A stretch of 64,000 bases of DNA from Larkinella insperata (GCF_026248825.1 NZ_CP110973.1:4051501-4115500), one strand, 5' to 3'. Counted from the first letter of the stretch, positions 1-8,530 are shown. The notes: generated from the letters alone by a model not told the origin. Translations and numbers: made by a program.

Positions 1-8
1 GGATTGCT

Positions 9-28
9 GAGTTGTAAGGGAACAACTC
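9..28. repeat. short inverted repeat before the first gene
   Basis: Two 7-bp arms, GAGTTGT at 9-15 and ACAACTC at 22-28, can form a small hairpin that ends 11 nt before the ATG at position 40. It may be the end of an upstream terminator cut by the window edge or a leader hairpin of the barrel gene. Nothing more can be said because the upstream sequence is missing. Confidence 0.3.
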
Positions 29-39
29 AATGCTAGCCA

Positions 40-705
40 ATGAAAACGTTTATTCACCGGATACTCTTTCTGGTAACAATAAGTCTGACAACAACCGCCA
101 TCGCACAGGCGCAGGAAACCGATACACTCCGGCGGGATACTCCTCCCGTAGCAACCCAGCCAGACACCACGTTGCGCTCAAACCGGGTATTTTTCGATGT
201 TCGTCCCTCGTATTTTGACCGCACCAATTCGCCCTGGTTTCGCAGCGGGGCTTTCCTGCTGGGCGCTTCGGTTGGTTTCGCAACCGGTCGGGGTCAAGGA
301 TTGTATACAATATTTAGCCCACGGGCGGCCTGTTTTGTTCAGCGGGGCTTAGCAGTTGGTTTTCGGGGCGCTTTTGAAAACCGGGCCAACACCAGCTACC
401 GGGCAAACTCAGCGGGGGCCTTTTTGCGGTATTACCCGGTACGCAACAACTTTTACGTCTACGGTGAAGGGGGCTTTAATGTGGGGAAATTCAAATCCAG
501 TGATGTGGGGCCTAACGACCGTCGCGGTTTCAGCAGCATCAACATTGGTATTGGTATGGGCCTGAAAGTGGCAAATAGCCTGAGTGTGGAGGCCATGATC
601 GAAAATAATTATTACGATAAAGCCCCGGTTTATTCGGGGAATAACCGGGGCCCACAGATCAAAGTTGGCCTTAATTACCACATCCCGGCCCGGGATCGGT
701 ATTGA
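40..705 (+). CDS. outer-membrane beta-barrel protein
   Basis: A 221-residue exported protein. Residues 1 to about 24 form a signal peptide (Lys at 2, hydrophobic core, AQAQ at the likely cleavage site), followed by a Thr/Pro/Asp-rich linker. The rest alternates aromatic and small residues with Gly-rich turns and ends in a strand with aromatic residues (GLNYHIPARDRY), the pattern of small OmpA/OmpW-like 8-strand barrels common in Bacteroidota. It probably sits in the outer membrane; ligand or pore function is unknown. It stands alone and is separated from the convergent peptidase gene by a strong hairpin. The start is the first ATG with a good signal peptide. Confidence 0.75.
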   Translation: MKTFIHRILFLVTISLTTTAIAQAQETDTLRRDTPPVATQPDTTLRSNRVFFDVRPSYFDRTNSPWFRSGAFLLGASVGFATGRGQGLYTIFSPRAACFVQRGLAVGFRGAFENRANTSYRANSAGAFLRYYPVRNNFYVYGEGGFNVGKFKSSDVGPNDRRGFSSINIGIGMGLKVANSLSVEAMIENNYYDKAPVYSGNNRGPQIKVGLNYHIPARDRY

Positions 706-709
706 AGAA

Positions 710-757
710 CTGCGGTTTTTCGCCCGTACGCAATTCAGCACGGGCGAAAAACCGCAG
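710..757. terminator. bidirectional terminator hairpin
   Basis: A perfect 18-bp inverted repeat (arms 710-727 and 740-757, 12-nt loop) lies exactly between two convergent genes ending at 705 and 765. The arms contain A and T runs, so either transcript ends in a U-rich stretch. Confidence 0.85.
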
Positions 758-764
758 GTTTGCA

Positions 765-2804
765 TTACCAGACTTTGGTTTGATCCACTTCGGGTTTGTA
801 CAGTTTCTGGCCGGATTTAACGTCAAATGCCCGGTAGAAAGGCGCAAAGTTAGTCAGCGGACCGTTAACCCGGAATTTGGCGGGGGAGTGCGGATCAACC
901 TGCACACGAACCCGCTGCGCTTCGTCGCGGATGACGGTTCGCCAGATTTGGGCAAAACCCAGGAAAAACCGTTGGTCGGGCGTGAAACCGTCAATTTTCT
1001 CGTTGCTTTTGCCCTGATCGGTCAGCTTGAAGGCATCGTAGGAGATCGCCAGACCGCCCAGGTCGGCCAGGTTTTCTCCCAGCGTCAGGCGTCCGTTCAG
1101 GTTCAGGTTGTTCAGAACCGTGTAGTTGTTGTACTGAGTAACCACCTGATTGGTTTTGGCCGTAAACTTATCGGCATCCGATTTCTGCCACCAGTCGCGC
1201 AGATTTCCCTTCACGTCATATTGCCGTCCCTGATCGTCAAAAAGGTGCGTCAGTTCATGGCCGATAACCATCCCGATGCCTCCGTAATTGATGGCGTCGT
1301 CGGCGTCCTTGTCAAAGAACGGGAATTGCAGAATGCCGGCCGGGAATACGATCTCGTTGAACGTTGGGTTTGCGTAGGCATTTACCGTCGGCGGGGTCAT
1401 TCCCCATTCGCTCCGATCCACCGGTTTTTCAATTTTACCCATGCTCTCCTTGTTGTCGTGTTTGCGGGCGCTCTGAATGTTGCCAAAATAGTCATCCCGG
1501 TTAATTTCGACATCCGAATAATCCTTCCACTTGTCCGGGTAACCAATCTTTTTGGTGATGCCGTCCAGTTTCTCGAGGGCAATTTTCTTGGTTTCCGGCG
1601 ACATCCAGTCCAGTTTTTCAATCCGGTTCCGGTAGGCTTTCTGCAGGTTGTCAACCAGGGTCAGCATCCGTTCTTTGGCTTCGGGTGTGAAGTATTTTTC
1701 TACCCACAACTGGCCGAGCAGTTCACCCAGGTACGAATCGGTGTTATCAGCCACGCGTTTCCAGCGTTCTGACAGCGCTCTCTGACCGGATAGCGTTTTT
1801 CCGGCAAATTCGAATTTTGCCATCACGAACGGTTTGCTCAGCAGGCTGGCGTTGTTGTCAATAAAGCGAAACGTCTGCTGGTCTTTGATCACGTCGAAGG
1901 GCGTCGACGCCAGTAACGTACTGAGTGCCTGGTAGTATTCGGGCTGGCCCATCAAGACGGTATCGGTTTTGGCCGTCATGGTTTTCAGGAAGGCCGTCCA
2001 GTCGATGTTGGGCGTCAGTTTGTTCAGATCGGCTACCGCGTATTTGTGGTAATTTTTGATCGCATCGCGCAGGTCGGCCGCGGCTTTGTGCGATTTGGCT
2101 AAGTTGGTTTCGAAGGCCAGAATCCCGTCGGCTTTTTTGCGGGCCGTAGTCGAATCCACGCCGGTCAGCGTAAAGAGTTTGGTAATGTAATTGACGAAAG
2201 CCGCCCGGACTTTCTTCGTTTCTTCATCATTCTTAAAATAGTATTCCCGTTCCGGCAGGCTCAGGCCAGCCTGGCTGAAATTGATCCGGTTGATGTCGCT
2301 GCGCCGGTCGTCGGCCCCAACGTAAAACCCGAACAGGGCGCCCCCCCGGTCGGCTTCGTCGGCGGCTACGTAGTTCAGGTACTGTTGGTAGTCTTTCAAA
2401 GCCGCAATGGCCGCCAGACCCGGTTTCAGCGGTTCGTAGCCTTTTTTCTCGATGGTTACCGTGTCCATACCGCTGGCATAGAAATCGCCCACTTTCTGCT
2501 CCGTGCTTCCTTTCTTGGCTCCGGCGGCTGCGGCTTCTTCCAGAATGGACCGGGTTTTCTTCTGGTTTTCTTCGAACAAGGTGTAGAAGGAGCCCCATCC
2601 CGACTGGTCGTCGGGGATTTTAGTGTTTTTAATCCAACTTCCGTTGGCGTACGAAAAGAAATCGTTGCCCGGCGCAACGGTTGTGTCCATGCCGGTTTTG
2701 TCGAAAAAAACGGTTCGGGTCGCCGTTTCTTCTTTTTCCGTTTTGCAGGCGGTGAACAGCAGCGTTCCGCCAACGGCTAATAGAAGCGATTTTGAAAGGT
2801 TCAT
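765..2804 (-). CDS. M13 family metallopeptidase (neprilysin/PepO-like)
   Basis: A 679-residue zinc endopeptidase of the neprilysin family, anchored as a lipoprotein: the N-terminus has a hydrophobic stretch ending in a lipobox (LLFTAC, Cys about 20). The C-terminal catalytic half carries the zinc motif HELTH at residues 516-520 (His516, Glu517, His520), the third ligand in GENLADLGG (Glu577, Asp581), and the family's terminal Trp in a KVW ending. The length matches the usual 650-700 residues. It should cleave peptides in the periplasm or at the surface. It is monocistronic, ends at a shared terminator hairpin, and has a weak TACTTTTA -7-like box 35 nt upstream of the ATG. Confidence 0.95.
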   Translation of the reverse strand: MNLSKSLLLAVGGTLLFTACKTEKEETATRTVFFDKTGMDTTVAPGNDFFSYANGSWIKNTKIPDDQSGWGSFYTLFEENQKKTRSILEEAAAAGAKKGSTEQKVGDFYASGMDTVTIEKKGYEPLKPGLAAIAALKDYQQYLNYVAADEADRGGALFGFYVGADDRRSDINRINFSQAGLSLPEREYYFKNDEETKKVRAAFVNYITKLFTLTGVDSTTARKKADGILAFETNLAKSHKAAADLRDAIKNYHKYAVADLNKLTPNIDWTAFLKTMTAKTDTVLMGQPEYYQALSTLLASTPFDVIKDQQTFRFIDNNASLLSKPFVMAKFEFAGKTLSGQRALSERWKRVADNTDSYLGELLGQLWVEKYFTPEAKERMLTLVDNLQKAYRNRIEKLDWMSPETKKIALEKLDGITKKIGYPDKWKDYSDVEINRDDYFGNIQSARKHDNKESMGKIEKPVDRSEWGMTPPTVNAYANPTFNEIVFPAGILQFPFFDKDADDAINYGGIGMVIGHELTHLFDDQGRQYDVKGNLRDWWQKSDADKFTAKTNQVVTQYNNYTVLNNLNLNGRLTLGENLADLGGLAISYDAFKLTDQGKSNEKIDGFTPDQRFFLGFAQIWRTVIRDEAQRVRVQVDPHSPAKFRVNGPLTNFAPFYRAFDVKSGQKLYKPEVDQTKVW

Positions 2805-2824
2805 TTTTATGGTTTCGTATTGAT

Positions 2825-3236
2825 TTAGCAGAAAGCCATAAAAGTAGTTTTTTTATTGATTGGTCCCTTCACCCGATCTGCCTTGGCGTGTAGAAGTTTA
2901 TTGCCTAAAAGAAGGATGTTCGGCTTATTCAGGTGAAGTTCAGCCGGAGAAGGCTTCATCGTAAGAGCAATCCATTGATCCTTCTTGAGAGGAATGATCC
3001 GGGGCTGTTAACCGTTTTCGCAAGAGTAAACGGGTTGCTGACTTTTGGTATCATCAGGTATACGTTTTAGCCAGCTTACCAAGTCGAAACGGGAGTAATA
3101 TCCATCTGGTAAGTACCGCCGTGTCGGATTATAGCGCGATTTGCTTCGCATCTTATAGAAATTGCTTCACCAGTTATAGTTTTTCTCAGACGTAACTCGG
3201 GCATTTTCAAGAACTTTACAACAGTCTTCGGGCTTC
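2825..3236. other. gene-poor stretch with an interrupted open frame
   Basis: No intact gene of normal size is visible. On the minus strand one frame runs from an ATG at 3151 to a stop at 2825-2827 and is broken only by a single in-frame TAA at 3008-3010, giving 47 codons, a stop, then 60 codons. The translated text is protein-like in places (for example WLKRIPDDTKSQQ) but I recognise no family. It could be a decayed small gene or chance. The right end of the region, 3237-3296, is strongly folded and is listed separately. Confidence 0.3.
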
Positions 3237-3367
3237 CTCTAAGGGCTGGAGCCACCCTTTGTCGTGGCGACGAAAGGGTACAAGCAGCGCTTAGAGAGAT
3301 TCTTTTTCGGACTAATTAAGATGTTACAATACTTACAGGCCCGGCAGTTTTTGCCGGGTTTTGTTTT
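3237..3367 (+). ncRNA. candidate structured small RNA
   Basis: Positions 3237-3296 fold into a long stem: 3237-3248 pairs with 3285-3296 (11 of 12 pairs, one G-G mismatch), then an internal loop, then 3254-3264 pairs with 3268-3279 with one bulge and a TGG loop. About 45 nt downstream is a hairpin plus T-rich tail in the + direction. No coding gene on the + strand lies within 2.5 kb upstream to use that terminator, which suggests a short noncoding transcript. I could not match it to tmRNA, RNase P, SRP or 6S RNA consensus sequences. The 5' end is unknown. Confidence 0.35.
3340..3366 (+). terminator. intrinsic terminator
   Basis: Stem CCCGGCA (3340-3346) / TGCCGGG (3352-3358), loop of five nt, followed by the T-rich tail TTTTGTTTT. 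Orientation is +, although the nearest recognised + strand gene ends at 705, so it probably serves the candidate small RNA. Confidence 0.6.
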
Positions 3368-3591
3368 GGGTGGCCCTGTACGGTAATCCAGCATTCTGAA
3401 TACGTCACGAATGGAAAACAACTCGATTGCGCTGCGGTCGGGTTTTGTTTTAACTGGGATTAGTAGACAATCGATAAAGCCGTTGAGAGTAGATCCAAGT
3501 AAGTTTAGGCGGCATTCGGGTGACTGCGGGGGCGATAGCGCTGGAGCGCAGAAAATGGGTAGGCAAAGTGCCTGGGTTCGCTGATCAAAGT

Positions 3592-3621
3592 AAAACCCGG
3601 ACGTTTATACGTCCGGGTTTT
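3592..3621. terminator. terminator hairpin
   Basis: A perfect 13-bp stem (3592-3604 / 3609-3621) with loop TTTA lies four bases beyond the stop codon of the minus-strand gene at 3625. The A/T ends of the stem give a T run in either direction. Confidence 0.8.
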
Positions 3622-3624
3622 GTC

Positions 3625-4143
3625 TCAGACCGCTTCGGCAAACAGGGCTTTGTACTCCTTCACTTCCGCGATTCCTTCGATCCGGCAGAGGGCATCGACA
3701 ACCGCCATCAGACCGTTGTATTGATCCGCGCTGATCTGCTCTTTGGTGTGGGCGGGATAATCCTTTACGTGAATGGACGTATTGCGTTCAAAGGCGGCTT
3801 CAATCCGGGCCAGATCTTTAATGGAATAGCCGGTTATTTTGATGTTTTCCAGGCCCAGTTGAACAAAGTAAGGAACGATGCTGGGCGAGTTGATTAATTC
3901 TTTGTAGGAGTGAATCACCTGCCGCTTGCCGTGGGTAAAGAAAAAGCGGGCCCATTTGTTATTTTCAACTTCGCAGCGCAGTACGCCCAGCGAATCCTTA
4001 TAAACTTTCGCACCGTAACCAGCTGCAACAATGTTGCCGACAGCACAGGCATTGCAATCTCCTTTGGCCAGCGTGTCGGTAAAATATGCGTTTACCAGTG
4101 CACTGATCGCACGGTTGAATCGTTCTGGGGTTTTCATAGACAT
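3625..4143 (-). CDS. conserved-type hypothetical protein with CxxC motif
   Basis: A 172-residue soluble protein with no signal peptide or membrane segment. A GDCNACAVGN motif near residues 28-37 supplies two close cysteines that could bind metal or a cluster. The C-terminal two thirds are rich in charged and aromatic residues and read as an ordinary globular domain. I do not recognise the family. It is monocistronic, with a terminator hairpin directly after the stop. Codon use looks like that of neighbouring genes, so it is probably a real chromosomal gene; its role is unknown. Confidence 0.7.
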   Translation of the reverse strand: MSMKTPERFNRAISALVNAYFTDTLAKGDCNACAVGNIVAAGYGAKVYKDSLGVLRCEVENNKWARFFFTHGKRQVIHSYKELINSPSIVPYFVQLGLENIKITGYSIKDLARIEAAFERNTSIHVKDYPAHTKEQISADQYNGLMAVVDALCRIEGIAEVKEYKALFAEAV

Positions 4144-4469
4144 TGCTTTTTGATGACAAAATCACTTGATCTATATAACTAGTCCCGTTTCATTCCGGCC
4201 CGTTTAGAATCCGTTTTTTTATTTAACAAGCCAGATTGTTACTCCCGTCAGTCCGTTCGACCTTGGGTGAGCCGTTGGCTCAAAACCTGAGCGGCAATTG
4301 GAGTGAATGCTTATTTTTGTATCGGTTTAAATAACTGCCTCTGAAAACGTTACTTCTTTACGGCTCCGTGCCGGGAATGGCTTACTGATTGATTAACGGG
4401 TCAAACCATCGCCCCTGGGGTGACATGCCCGCTATTGCCTTTTTTATCAATCAGTAAACCATTGCATCC
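4144..4469. other. intergenic region, little visible
   Basis: A 326-bp space between divergent genes. It holds a short hairpin (TGAGCC 4268-4273 / GGCTCA 4277-4282) and one isolated match to the Bacteroidota -7 box, TATTTTTG at 4312-4319, about 150 nt before the acetyltransferase gene but without a correctly spaced -33 element. No RNA gene or small ORF stands out. Confidence 0.4.
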
Positions 4470-5003
4470 ATGACTCCCTTATTTTCAACGCGCTTACAAC
4501 TCATACCGCTTAGCGAATCCGACCTCGAACACTTGCTTACTAGTCGCAGAGCCCTGGAAATTTCCCGGGGTCTAACGGTTTCGAACCTGGAACTGAATGC
4601 CGAAAACGGCTTCATGGAAGAATTTGCCGAAGCGACCCGGCATTTTGTCCTCCCCAATGTGAAGGCTCACCCCGAGGCCTGGTTTTGGTACACCAACTGG
4701 CTGATCGTCCACCGGGAATGGAACCTGACCATCGGGGGCATCGGAGTGGCTGGACCGCCGGACAATACCGGGCAGACAATGATTGGTTATTTCATGGACC
4801 GAAAATTTGAAGGCCAAAACTACACAACCGAAGCTGTCGGTTGTTTTGTGGATTGGCTTTTTCAGCATCCGGACGTGCAAACGGTGGTTGCCGATACGCC
4901 GGTGAACCATGTTGCTTCGCAGCGGGTGCTGCAGAAGAACGGTTTTCGGTGGGCCGGAGAAGTGGAAGAGGGGATTCGGTGGCGGAAAAGCCGTCCGGCC
5001 TGA
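4470..5003 (+). CDS. GNAT family N-acetyltransferase (RimJ/RimL-like)
   Basis: A 177-residue acetyl-CoA-dependent N-acetyltransferase. The opening (FSTRLQLIPLSESDLEHLL) is typical of the RimJ/RimL branch. The acetyl-CoA-binding part is seen in GYFMDRKFEGQNYTTEAVG (about residues 109-127), and the closing ASQRVLQKNGFRWAGE stretch is the usual beta-alpha ending of the fold. The substrate amine cannot be told from sequence; these enzymes modify ribosomal proteins, antibiotics or small amines. It is monocistronic and converges with the DoxX gene, with only nine bases between the stops. Confidence 0.85.
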   Translation: MTPLFSTRLQLIPLSESDLEHLLTSRRALEISRGLTVSNLELNAENGFMEEFAEATRHFVLPNVKAHPEAWFWYTNWLIVHREWNLTIGGIGVAGPPDNTGQTMIGYFMDRKFEGQNYTTEAVGCFVDWLFQHPDVQTVVADTPVNHVASQRVLQKNGFRWAGEVEEGIRWRKSRPA

Positions 5004-5012
5004 ACGGGTCGG

Positions 5013-5360
5013 TCAGGTAAATCGCCACGCCCACCAGATCAGGACGGCCTGAAGCGGTAACCGCCCCCAGCGGATCCAGGCGGGTATGCTGGCGAATTTA
5101 TCGGCCGTTGCCATGTAAACATTCGCCGGAAAAACCGCAATCAACAGCAGAATCAGCCCCCATGCCGCCAGCGAACGGGTTGCCGGAAACAGCAACCCAA
5201 CGCCCAGCACCAGTTCGGCAACCCCGCTGAGCAACACCATCAGCGAATGATAGGGAATGTAGGGCGGCATGATGTGGAGGTACGGTTCGGGGCGAAAAAA
5301 ATGCAGTAAACCCGATATAATGTAAACGGCGGCAATGCTGTAAAGATTCAGGCTGTTCAT
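5013..5360 (-). CDS. DoxX-like membrane protein
   Basis: A 115-residue membrane protein with four predicted helices: the opening segment after MNSLNLYSIAAVYIISGLL, a second with GVAELVLGVGLLFP, a third with LAAWGLILLLIAVFPANVY and a last near the C-terminus. The GVAELVLGVGLL and FPANVYM motifs fit the small DoxX/DUF4870-type Bacteroidota proteins. Function is uncertain; relatives are linked to redox or oxidative-stress systems. The frame is open to 5513, but the start at 5360 fits the family length and leaves a divergent promoter region shared with the SDR gene at 5512. Confidence 0.75.
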   Translation of the reverse strand: MNSLNLYSIAAVYIISGLLHFFRPEPYLHIMPPYIPYHSLMVLLSGVAELVLGVGLLFPATRSLAAWGLILLLIAVFPANVYMATADKFASIPAWIRWGRLPLQAVLIWWAWRFT

Positions 5361-5511
5361 GGAGGATAGAGATGGTTTGTGCCAAACGGTCCTGTACGAT
5401 CCGTTTAAAACTATACGTTGCGTAGAAAATTTAGCATCATTTAGGGAATTTTCTAACAAAAGGGGCGGGGTTCGGGTAAAGTAGGATAGAAACACATAAG
5501 TCGCTGGTGAC

Positions 5512-6309
5512 ATGATGAGTCAAGATAAAGAATTTACCGGAAAAGTAGCGTTGATAACCGGGGCCGGTTCGGGAATCGGCAAGGCAGCCGCCCTGTTGCT
5601 GGCCCGCAAAGGAGCCCGCGTAGCTGCGCTGGGCCGCACCGACACCGAACTGAAGGAAACCGTTGAGGAAATTCAGCGGGACGGGGGCGAGGCCATGCTC
5701 GTGCTGGCCGACATCTCGAAGGCCGAGGACATGGAAAAGGCGTACGCGGACGTACAGCGTCAGTTTGGCGGACTGCATATTGTTTTTGCCAACGCCGGAA
5801 TCAACGGCGTCTGGGCCCCTATCGAAGAACTGGAACCGGACGAGTGGGACAAAACCATGAACATCAACCTGCGCGGGACCTTCCTGACGTTGAAATACGC
5901 CATTCCACTGCTGAAAGAAAAAGGCGGTTCGGTTATTGTAACCGCTTCCGTGAACGGAACCCGGATTTTCAGCAACACCGGGGCAACGGCCTACTCGACC
6001 ACCAAGGCCGGGCAGGTGGCCTTCACCAAAATGGCCGCCCTGGAACTGGCCAAACACCGGATTCGGGTCAACGTTATCTGCCCGGGCGCGATTGAAACCA
6101 AAATCGATGAGAATACCCAGAAACGCGACCTGGAGTCGGCCCGCGAACCGGTTGAATTTCCGGAAGGCGTTATTCCGTTGACCGACGGCGAGCCTGGCAC
6201 CAGCGAACAGGTGGCCGAGCTGGTTGCGTTCCTGGCTTCCGACCGGGCCAGCCACATCACCGGTACGCCGATCTGGATCGACGGAGGGGAATCGCTGCTG
6301 ATGGGGTAA
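5512..6309 (+). CDS. SDR family NAD(P)-dependent oxidoreductase
   Basis: A 265-residue classical short-chain dehydrogenase. The Rossmann cofactor motif TGAGSGIG lies at residues 16-23, NAG at about 94-96, a catalytic Ser in TASVNG, and Tyr161 and Lys165 in AYSTTKAG. The C-terminal GTPIWIDGGESLLMG is the normal family ending. It oxidises or reduces an alcohol/ketone; substrate unknown. Two ATGs lie in tandem, so the true start may be 5515. It is divergent from DoxX and converges with the ATP-grasp gene 12 bases away. Confidence 0.9.
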   Translation: MMSQDKEFTGKVALITGAGSGIGKAAALLLARKGARVAALGRTDTELKETVEEIQRDGGEAMLVLADISKAEDMEKAYADVQRQFGGLHIVFANAGINGVWAPIEELEPDEWDKTMNINLRGTFLTLKYAIPLLKEKGGSVIVTASVNGTRIFSNTGATAYSTTKAGQVAFTKMAALELAKHRIRVNVICPGAIETKIDENTQKRDLESAREPVEFPEGVIPLTDGEPGTSEQVAELVAFLASDRASHITGTPIWIDGGESLLMG

Positions 6310-6321
6310 GCAGTCGTTGCT

Positions 6322-7494
6322 TTACTCCACGATGTGCCCGACGAACTGCGCACCGTTGTCAAGAATGATCCCCCCGCGCCGGAAACCCAGCCCGCAGCCT
6401 TCGCCCGCGAAGAACACCCCGGCCTGGTACCGGTTGCCGGTGGCGTCCGTTGGCAGTTCAATGTATTCCTGATAAATTTTCGGGTAATCGCCATAGTCTC
6501 CTTCGGCTTCCGCGGTTACCCGACCTTTTTCATCCACGATACGAACGTTGGCCCCTTCGCGTCCGAACAGTACCTTCTCGACGTAAGGTCGGTCGGTGAG
6601 CGGTTGGGTATCGGTCTGGAGCAGCAGCGGGTGATACGGATACAACTCCCACAAAATCTTAAGGATGTATTTCGACTGAAACAGCAGCGAGTAGGCCGGG
6701 TTGATCACCACCACCTGCCGACGGCGTACGGCTTCGGTCAGAATATTGGCCAGATCGGCTTCTTCATAACCAATGTATTCCCAGGGAATTAGCTTAAACC
6801 AGAAGTTAAACTTGTCGAACTGCCCGTTCTCGGGGTTCTGCTTGTATATTCCTTCGTTGTCGGAAAACTCAACCCGGTCGATGTACTCGAAATCAACCGT
6901 AAAACCGGCTTCCCGGGCTGCTTCGCCCAAAACGGCCACATTGCTGTCGTCTTCGGGAAAACCACGCATGGCGGAAAGCAGCAGGGTCGGTGGCAGGTCG
7001 CTGTTTTGCTGCCGAACCTCGCGAAACTGGCTGACCAGCGTTTCGTAAACGGCATTAAACTGACGCTTCTCATCCAGACCGTTGGCGCGCAGGTGAGCAT
7101 ATTGAACCACCGCCGTTTCCGGAATGCAGGTGGCTGTGTCGGCGTTGAACTCGATGAGCTTGATGGGTTGACCGGCAATGCCACCGGCCAGGTCGAACCG
7201 CCCGTAGAGTTGAATGTTCCGATCATCATTCCACGATAGTTTGATCAGATCGACGAGGTTGGCGGGAATGCCCAGTTCGTTGAACCGATTGTTTTCGATG
7301 ACGTGCTGCCCGGCTTCCACCAGCATCTCGAACAGTTGGTTGGCGGCTTCGTAGTAGGCGTCGGCTTCCTCCGGACTCACCACCACGGCTTCGTTGGTCA
7401 GGTAGGATAACGTGTCGGTGCCGAGCATCCAGTTCCAGCCAATGTTGCGGAGTTGCTGATCCGGCGATACGGATAGGGGACGGGTTTGTATCAC
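6322..7494 (-). CDS. glutathionylspermidine synthase family ATP-grasp protein
   Basis: A 390-residue C-N ligase resembling the synthetase half of glutathionylspermidine synthase, without the amidase half found in the E. coli enzyme. Diagnostic stretches are LYGRFDLAGG, KLIEFNADTATCIPETAVVQ, a Glu/Asp-rich middle, and the ending YQAGVFFAGEGCGLGFRRG. In the known enzymes this fold joins a carboxylate to an amine at the cost of ATP; the actual substrates of these stand-alone forms are not known to me. It is the last gene of a minus-strand group (membrane protein, LURP-like protein, ligase), starting 27 bases after the previous stop. Confidence 0.85.
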   Translation of the reverse strand: MIQTRPLSVSPDQQLRNIGWNWMLGTDTLSYLTNEAVVVSPEEADAYYEAANQLFEMLVEAGQHVIENNRFNELGIPANLVDLIKLSWNDDRNIQLYGRFDLAGGIAGQPIKLIEFNADTATCIPETAVVQYAHLRANGLDEKRQFNAVYETLVSQFREVRQQNSDLPPTLLLSAMRGFPEDDSNVAVLGEAAREAGFTVDFEYIDRVEFSDNEGIYKQNPENGQFDKFNFWFKLIPWEYIGYEEADLANILTEAVRRRQVVVINPAYSLLFQSKYILKILWELYPYHPLLLQTDTQPLTDRPYVEKVLFGREGANVRIVDEKGRVTAEAEGDYGDYPKIYQEYIELPTDATGNRYQAGVFFAGEGCGLGFRRGGIILDNGAQFVGHIVE

Positions 7495-7521
7495 GGTATG
7501 GGTTGTTACGTAAACGAAAAG

Positions 7522-7995
7522 TTAATGAAACCGTTTCAGCGATTGGGTCGCCAGAAAATAAATGCTCAGCCCCGCCAGCAGGGCCGACAAACCCGCGCGA
7601 ATGGGGCGGTCGGGGGAGAAGAAGATCTGGCTCCGTTGCACCACCGCCCGCGGCTCTCCGTCGGCACTGCGCCAGATCCAGCGGCTGCGAAAAAAACCGG
7701 AAGACCTAAACCGCAGCGTGCGCCCATCTTCGAACGTCAGCTCCCGGCGCCCCCACCAGCCCGTCTGAATGGTCGCAATCAGCGAACCGTCCGCATCAGA
7801 CACGGTAAGGGCCGTAAACTGGTTTTTTCGCTCGATGAGATAGATTCCGGAGCCGAATTCGAGGGTGGCCAGCCCAGGGCTGTTGATGGTCAGGACGGCC
7901 TGCGGAATGCCCAGCTCCGAATAAATTTCGTACCGTTCGGCCTGGGTTGGCTGAACCCAGGTCAGAACGGTACGTTGCTGGGGCGCAGGGTGCAT
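7522..7995 (-). CDS. LURP-one/tubby-like domain protein with C-terminal helix
   Basis: A 157-residue protein. Beta-rich text such as LEFGSGIYLIERKNQFTALT, SDADGSLIATIQTG and LTFEDGRTLRFRSS resembles the tubby C-terminal-like (LURP-one) fold, in which lipid-binding or scramblase-like roles are known; this match is by eye. Residues about 135-150 form one hydrophobic helix followed by a basic tail. The frame is open to 8145 but would overlap the next gene upstream, so the ATG at 7995 is chosen. It lies between a small membrane protein and the glutathionylspermidine-synthase-like ligase, in the same direction and probably one operon. Confidence 0.6.
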   Translation of the reverse strand: MHPAPQQRTVLTWVQPTQAERYEIYSELGIPQAVLTINSPGLATLEFGSGIYLIERKNQFTALTVSDADGSLIATIQTGWWGRRELTFEDGRTLRFRSSGFFRSRWIWRSADGEPRAVVQRSQIFFSPDRPIRAGLSALLAGLSIYFLATQSLKRFH

Positions 7996-8071
7996 TGATC
8001 CGTAAAATTGAGCGTAACTCCTGAACAACGAACGCCCCCGCGGCTGTAGTCTGTCGGTACGGAGCCAATTA

Positions 8072-8530
8072 TTAAAACCAGCCCGCGCCGGGAATGCGGG
8101 AAGGCCACGGGATAGACGCCAGGATGAGGAGCAGGCCCAGACCAAAGAAAATGAAAACCGTGCGGTGTTTCTGAATGGGGCCGCTGAGCCGCCGGGACTT
8201 CGACCGGCCGATGGTAATCAGAACCACCGCGATCAGCATACCGGCGAGGTGTTCAACGGTGTAGAAGCGGTAAATGCTCTCGCGCATGATGCTGCCAAAA
8301 TCAACGCCGGTGCCCAGGGGCACTTTCGGACTGATGAAGTACAGAATCAACCCGATCAGGAACTGGGTATGGGTGGCAATCAGGGCAAATAAATAGAGTT
8401 TGTTGTCGCCGGCCGTGTACTCATCGTGGGCCTGCCATTTGCGGAATGCCGTGACGATGGCAGCCAGTAACAGAATCAGTACAATCCAGCGGAGTCCCGA
8501 GTGGGCGTGTAGTAAAATATTGTAAAACAT
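8072..8530 (-). CDS. small four-helix membrane protein (cytochrome-b-like family)
   Basis: A 152-residue integral membrane protein with four hydrophobic segments. It opens with NILLHAHSGLRWIVLILLL, where two histidines (HAHSG) precede the first helix; others occur in LIATHTQFLIGLIL and TVEHLAGMLIAVV. Such spaced histidines are why relatives are sometimes labelled cytochrome b-like, but heme binding is not shown here. It is the first gene of the minus-strand trio leading to the ATP-grasp ligase. Confidence 0.7.
   Translation of the reverse strand: MFYNILLHAHSGLRWIVLILLLAAIVTAFRKWQAHDEYTAGDNKLYLFALIATHTQFLIGLILYFISPKVPLGTGVDFGSIMRESIYRFYTVEHLAGMLIAVVLITIGRSKSRRLSGPIQKHRTVFIFFGLGLLLILASIPWPSRIPGAGWF

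Noticed and set aside
702..1772. Long open frame opposite the M13 peptidase gene
   Set aside because: It is the antisense shadow of a well-supported metallopeptidase and its translation has no recognisable domain.
2881..3340. RNase P RNA, tmRNA or tRNA in the gene-poor region
   Set aside because: The conserved core sequences of these RNAs are absent; only a local fold is visible.
3239..3421. 60-codon minus-strand frame in the gap after the peptidase
   Set aside because: It runs through the terminator hairpin and the folded RNA-like element; no protein features.
5437..6255. 272-codon open frame opposite the SDR gene
   Set aside because: The SDR motifs on the + strand are complete; the opposite frame is low-complexity.
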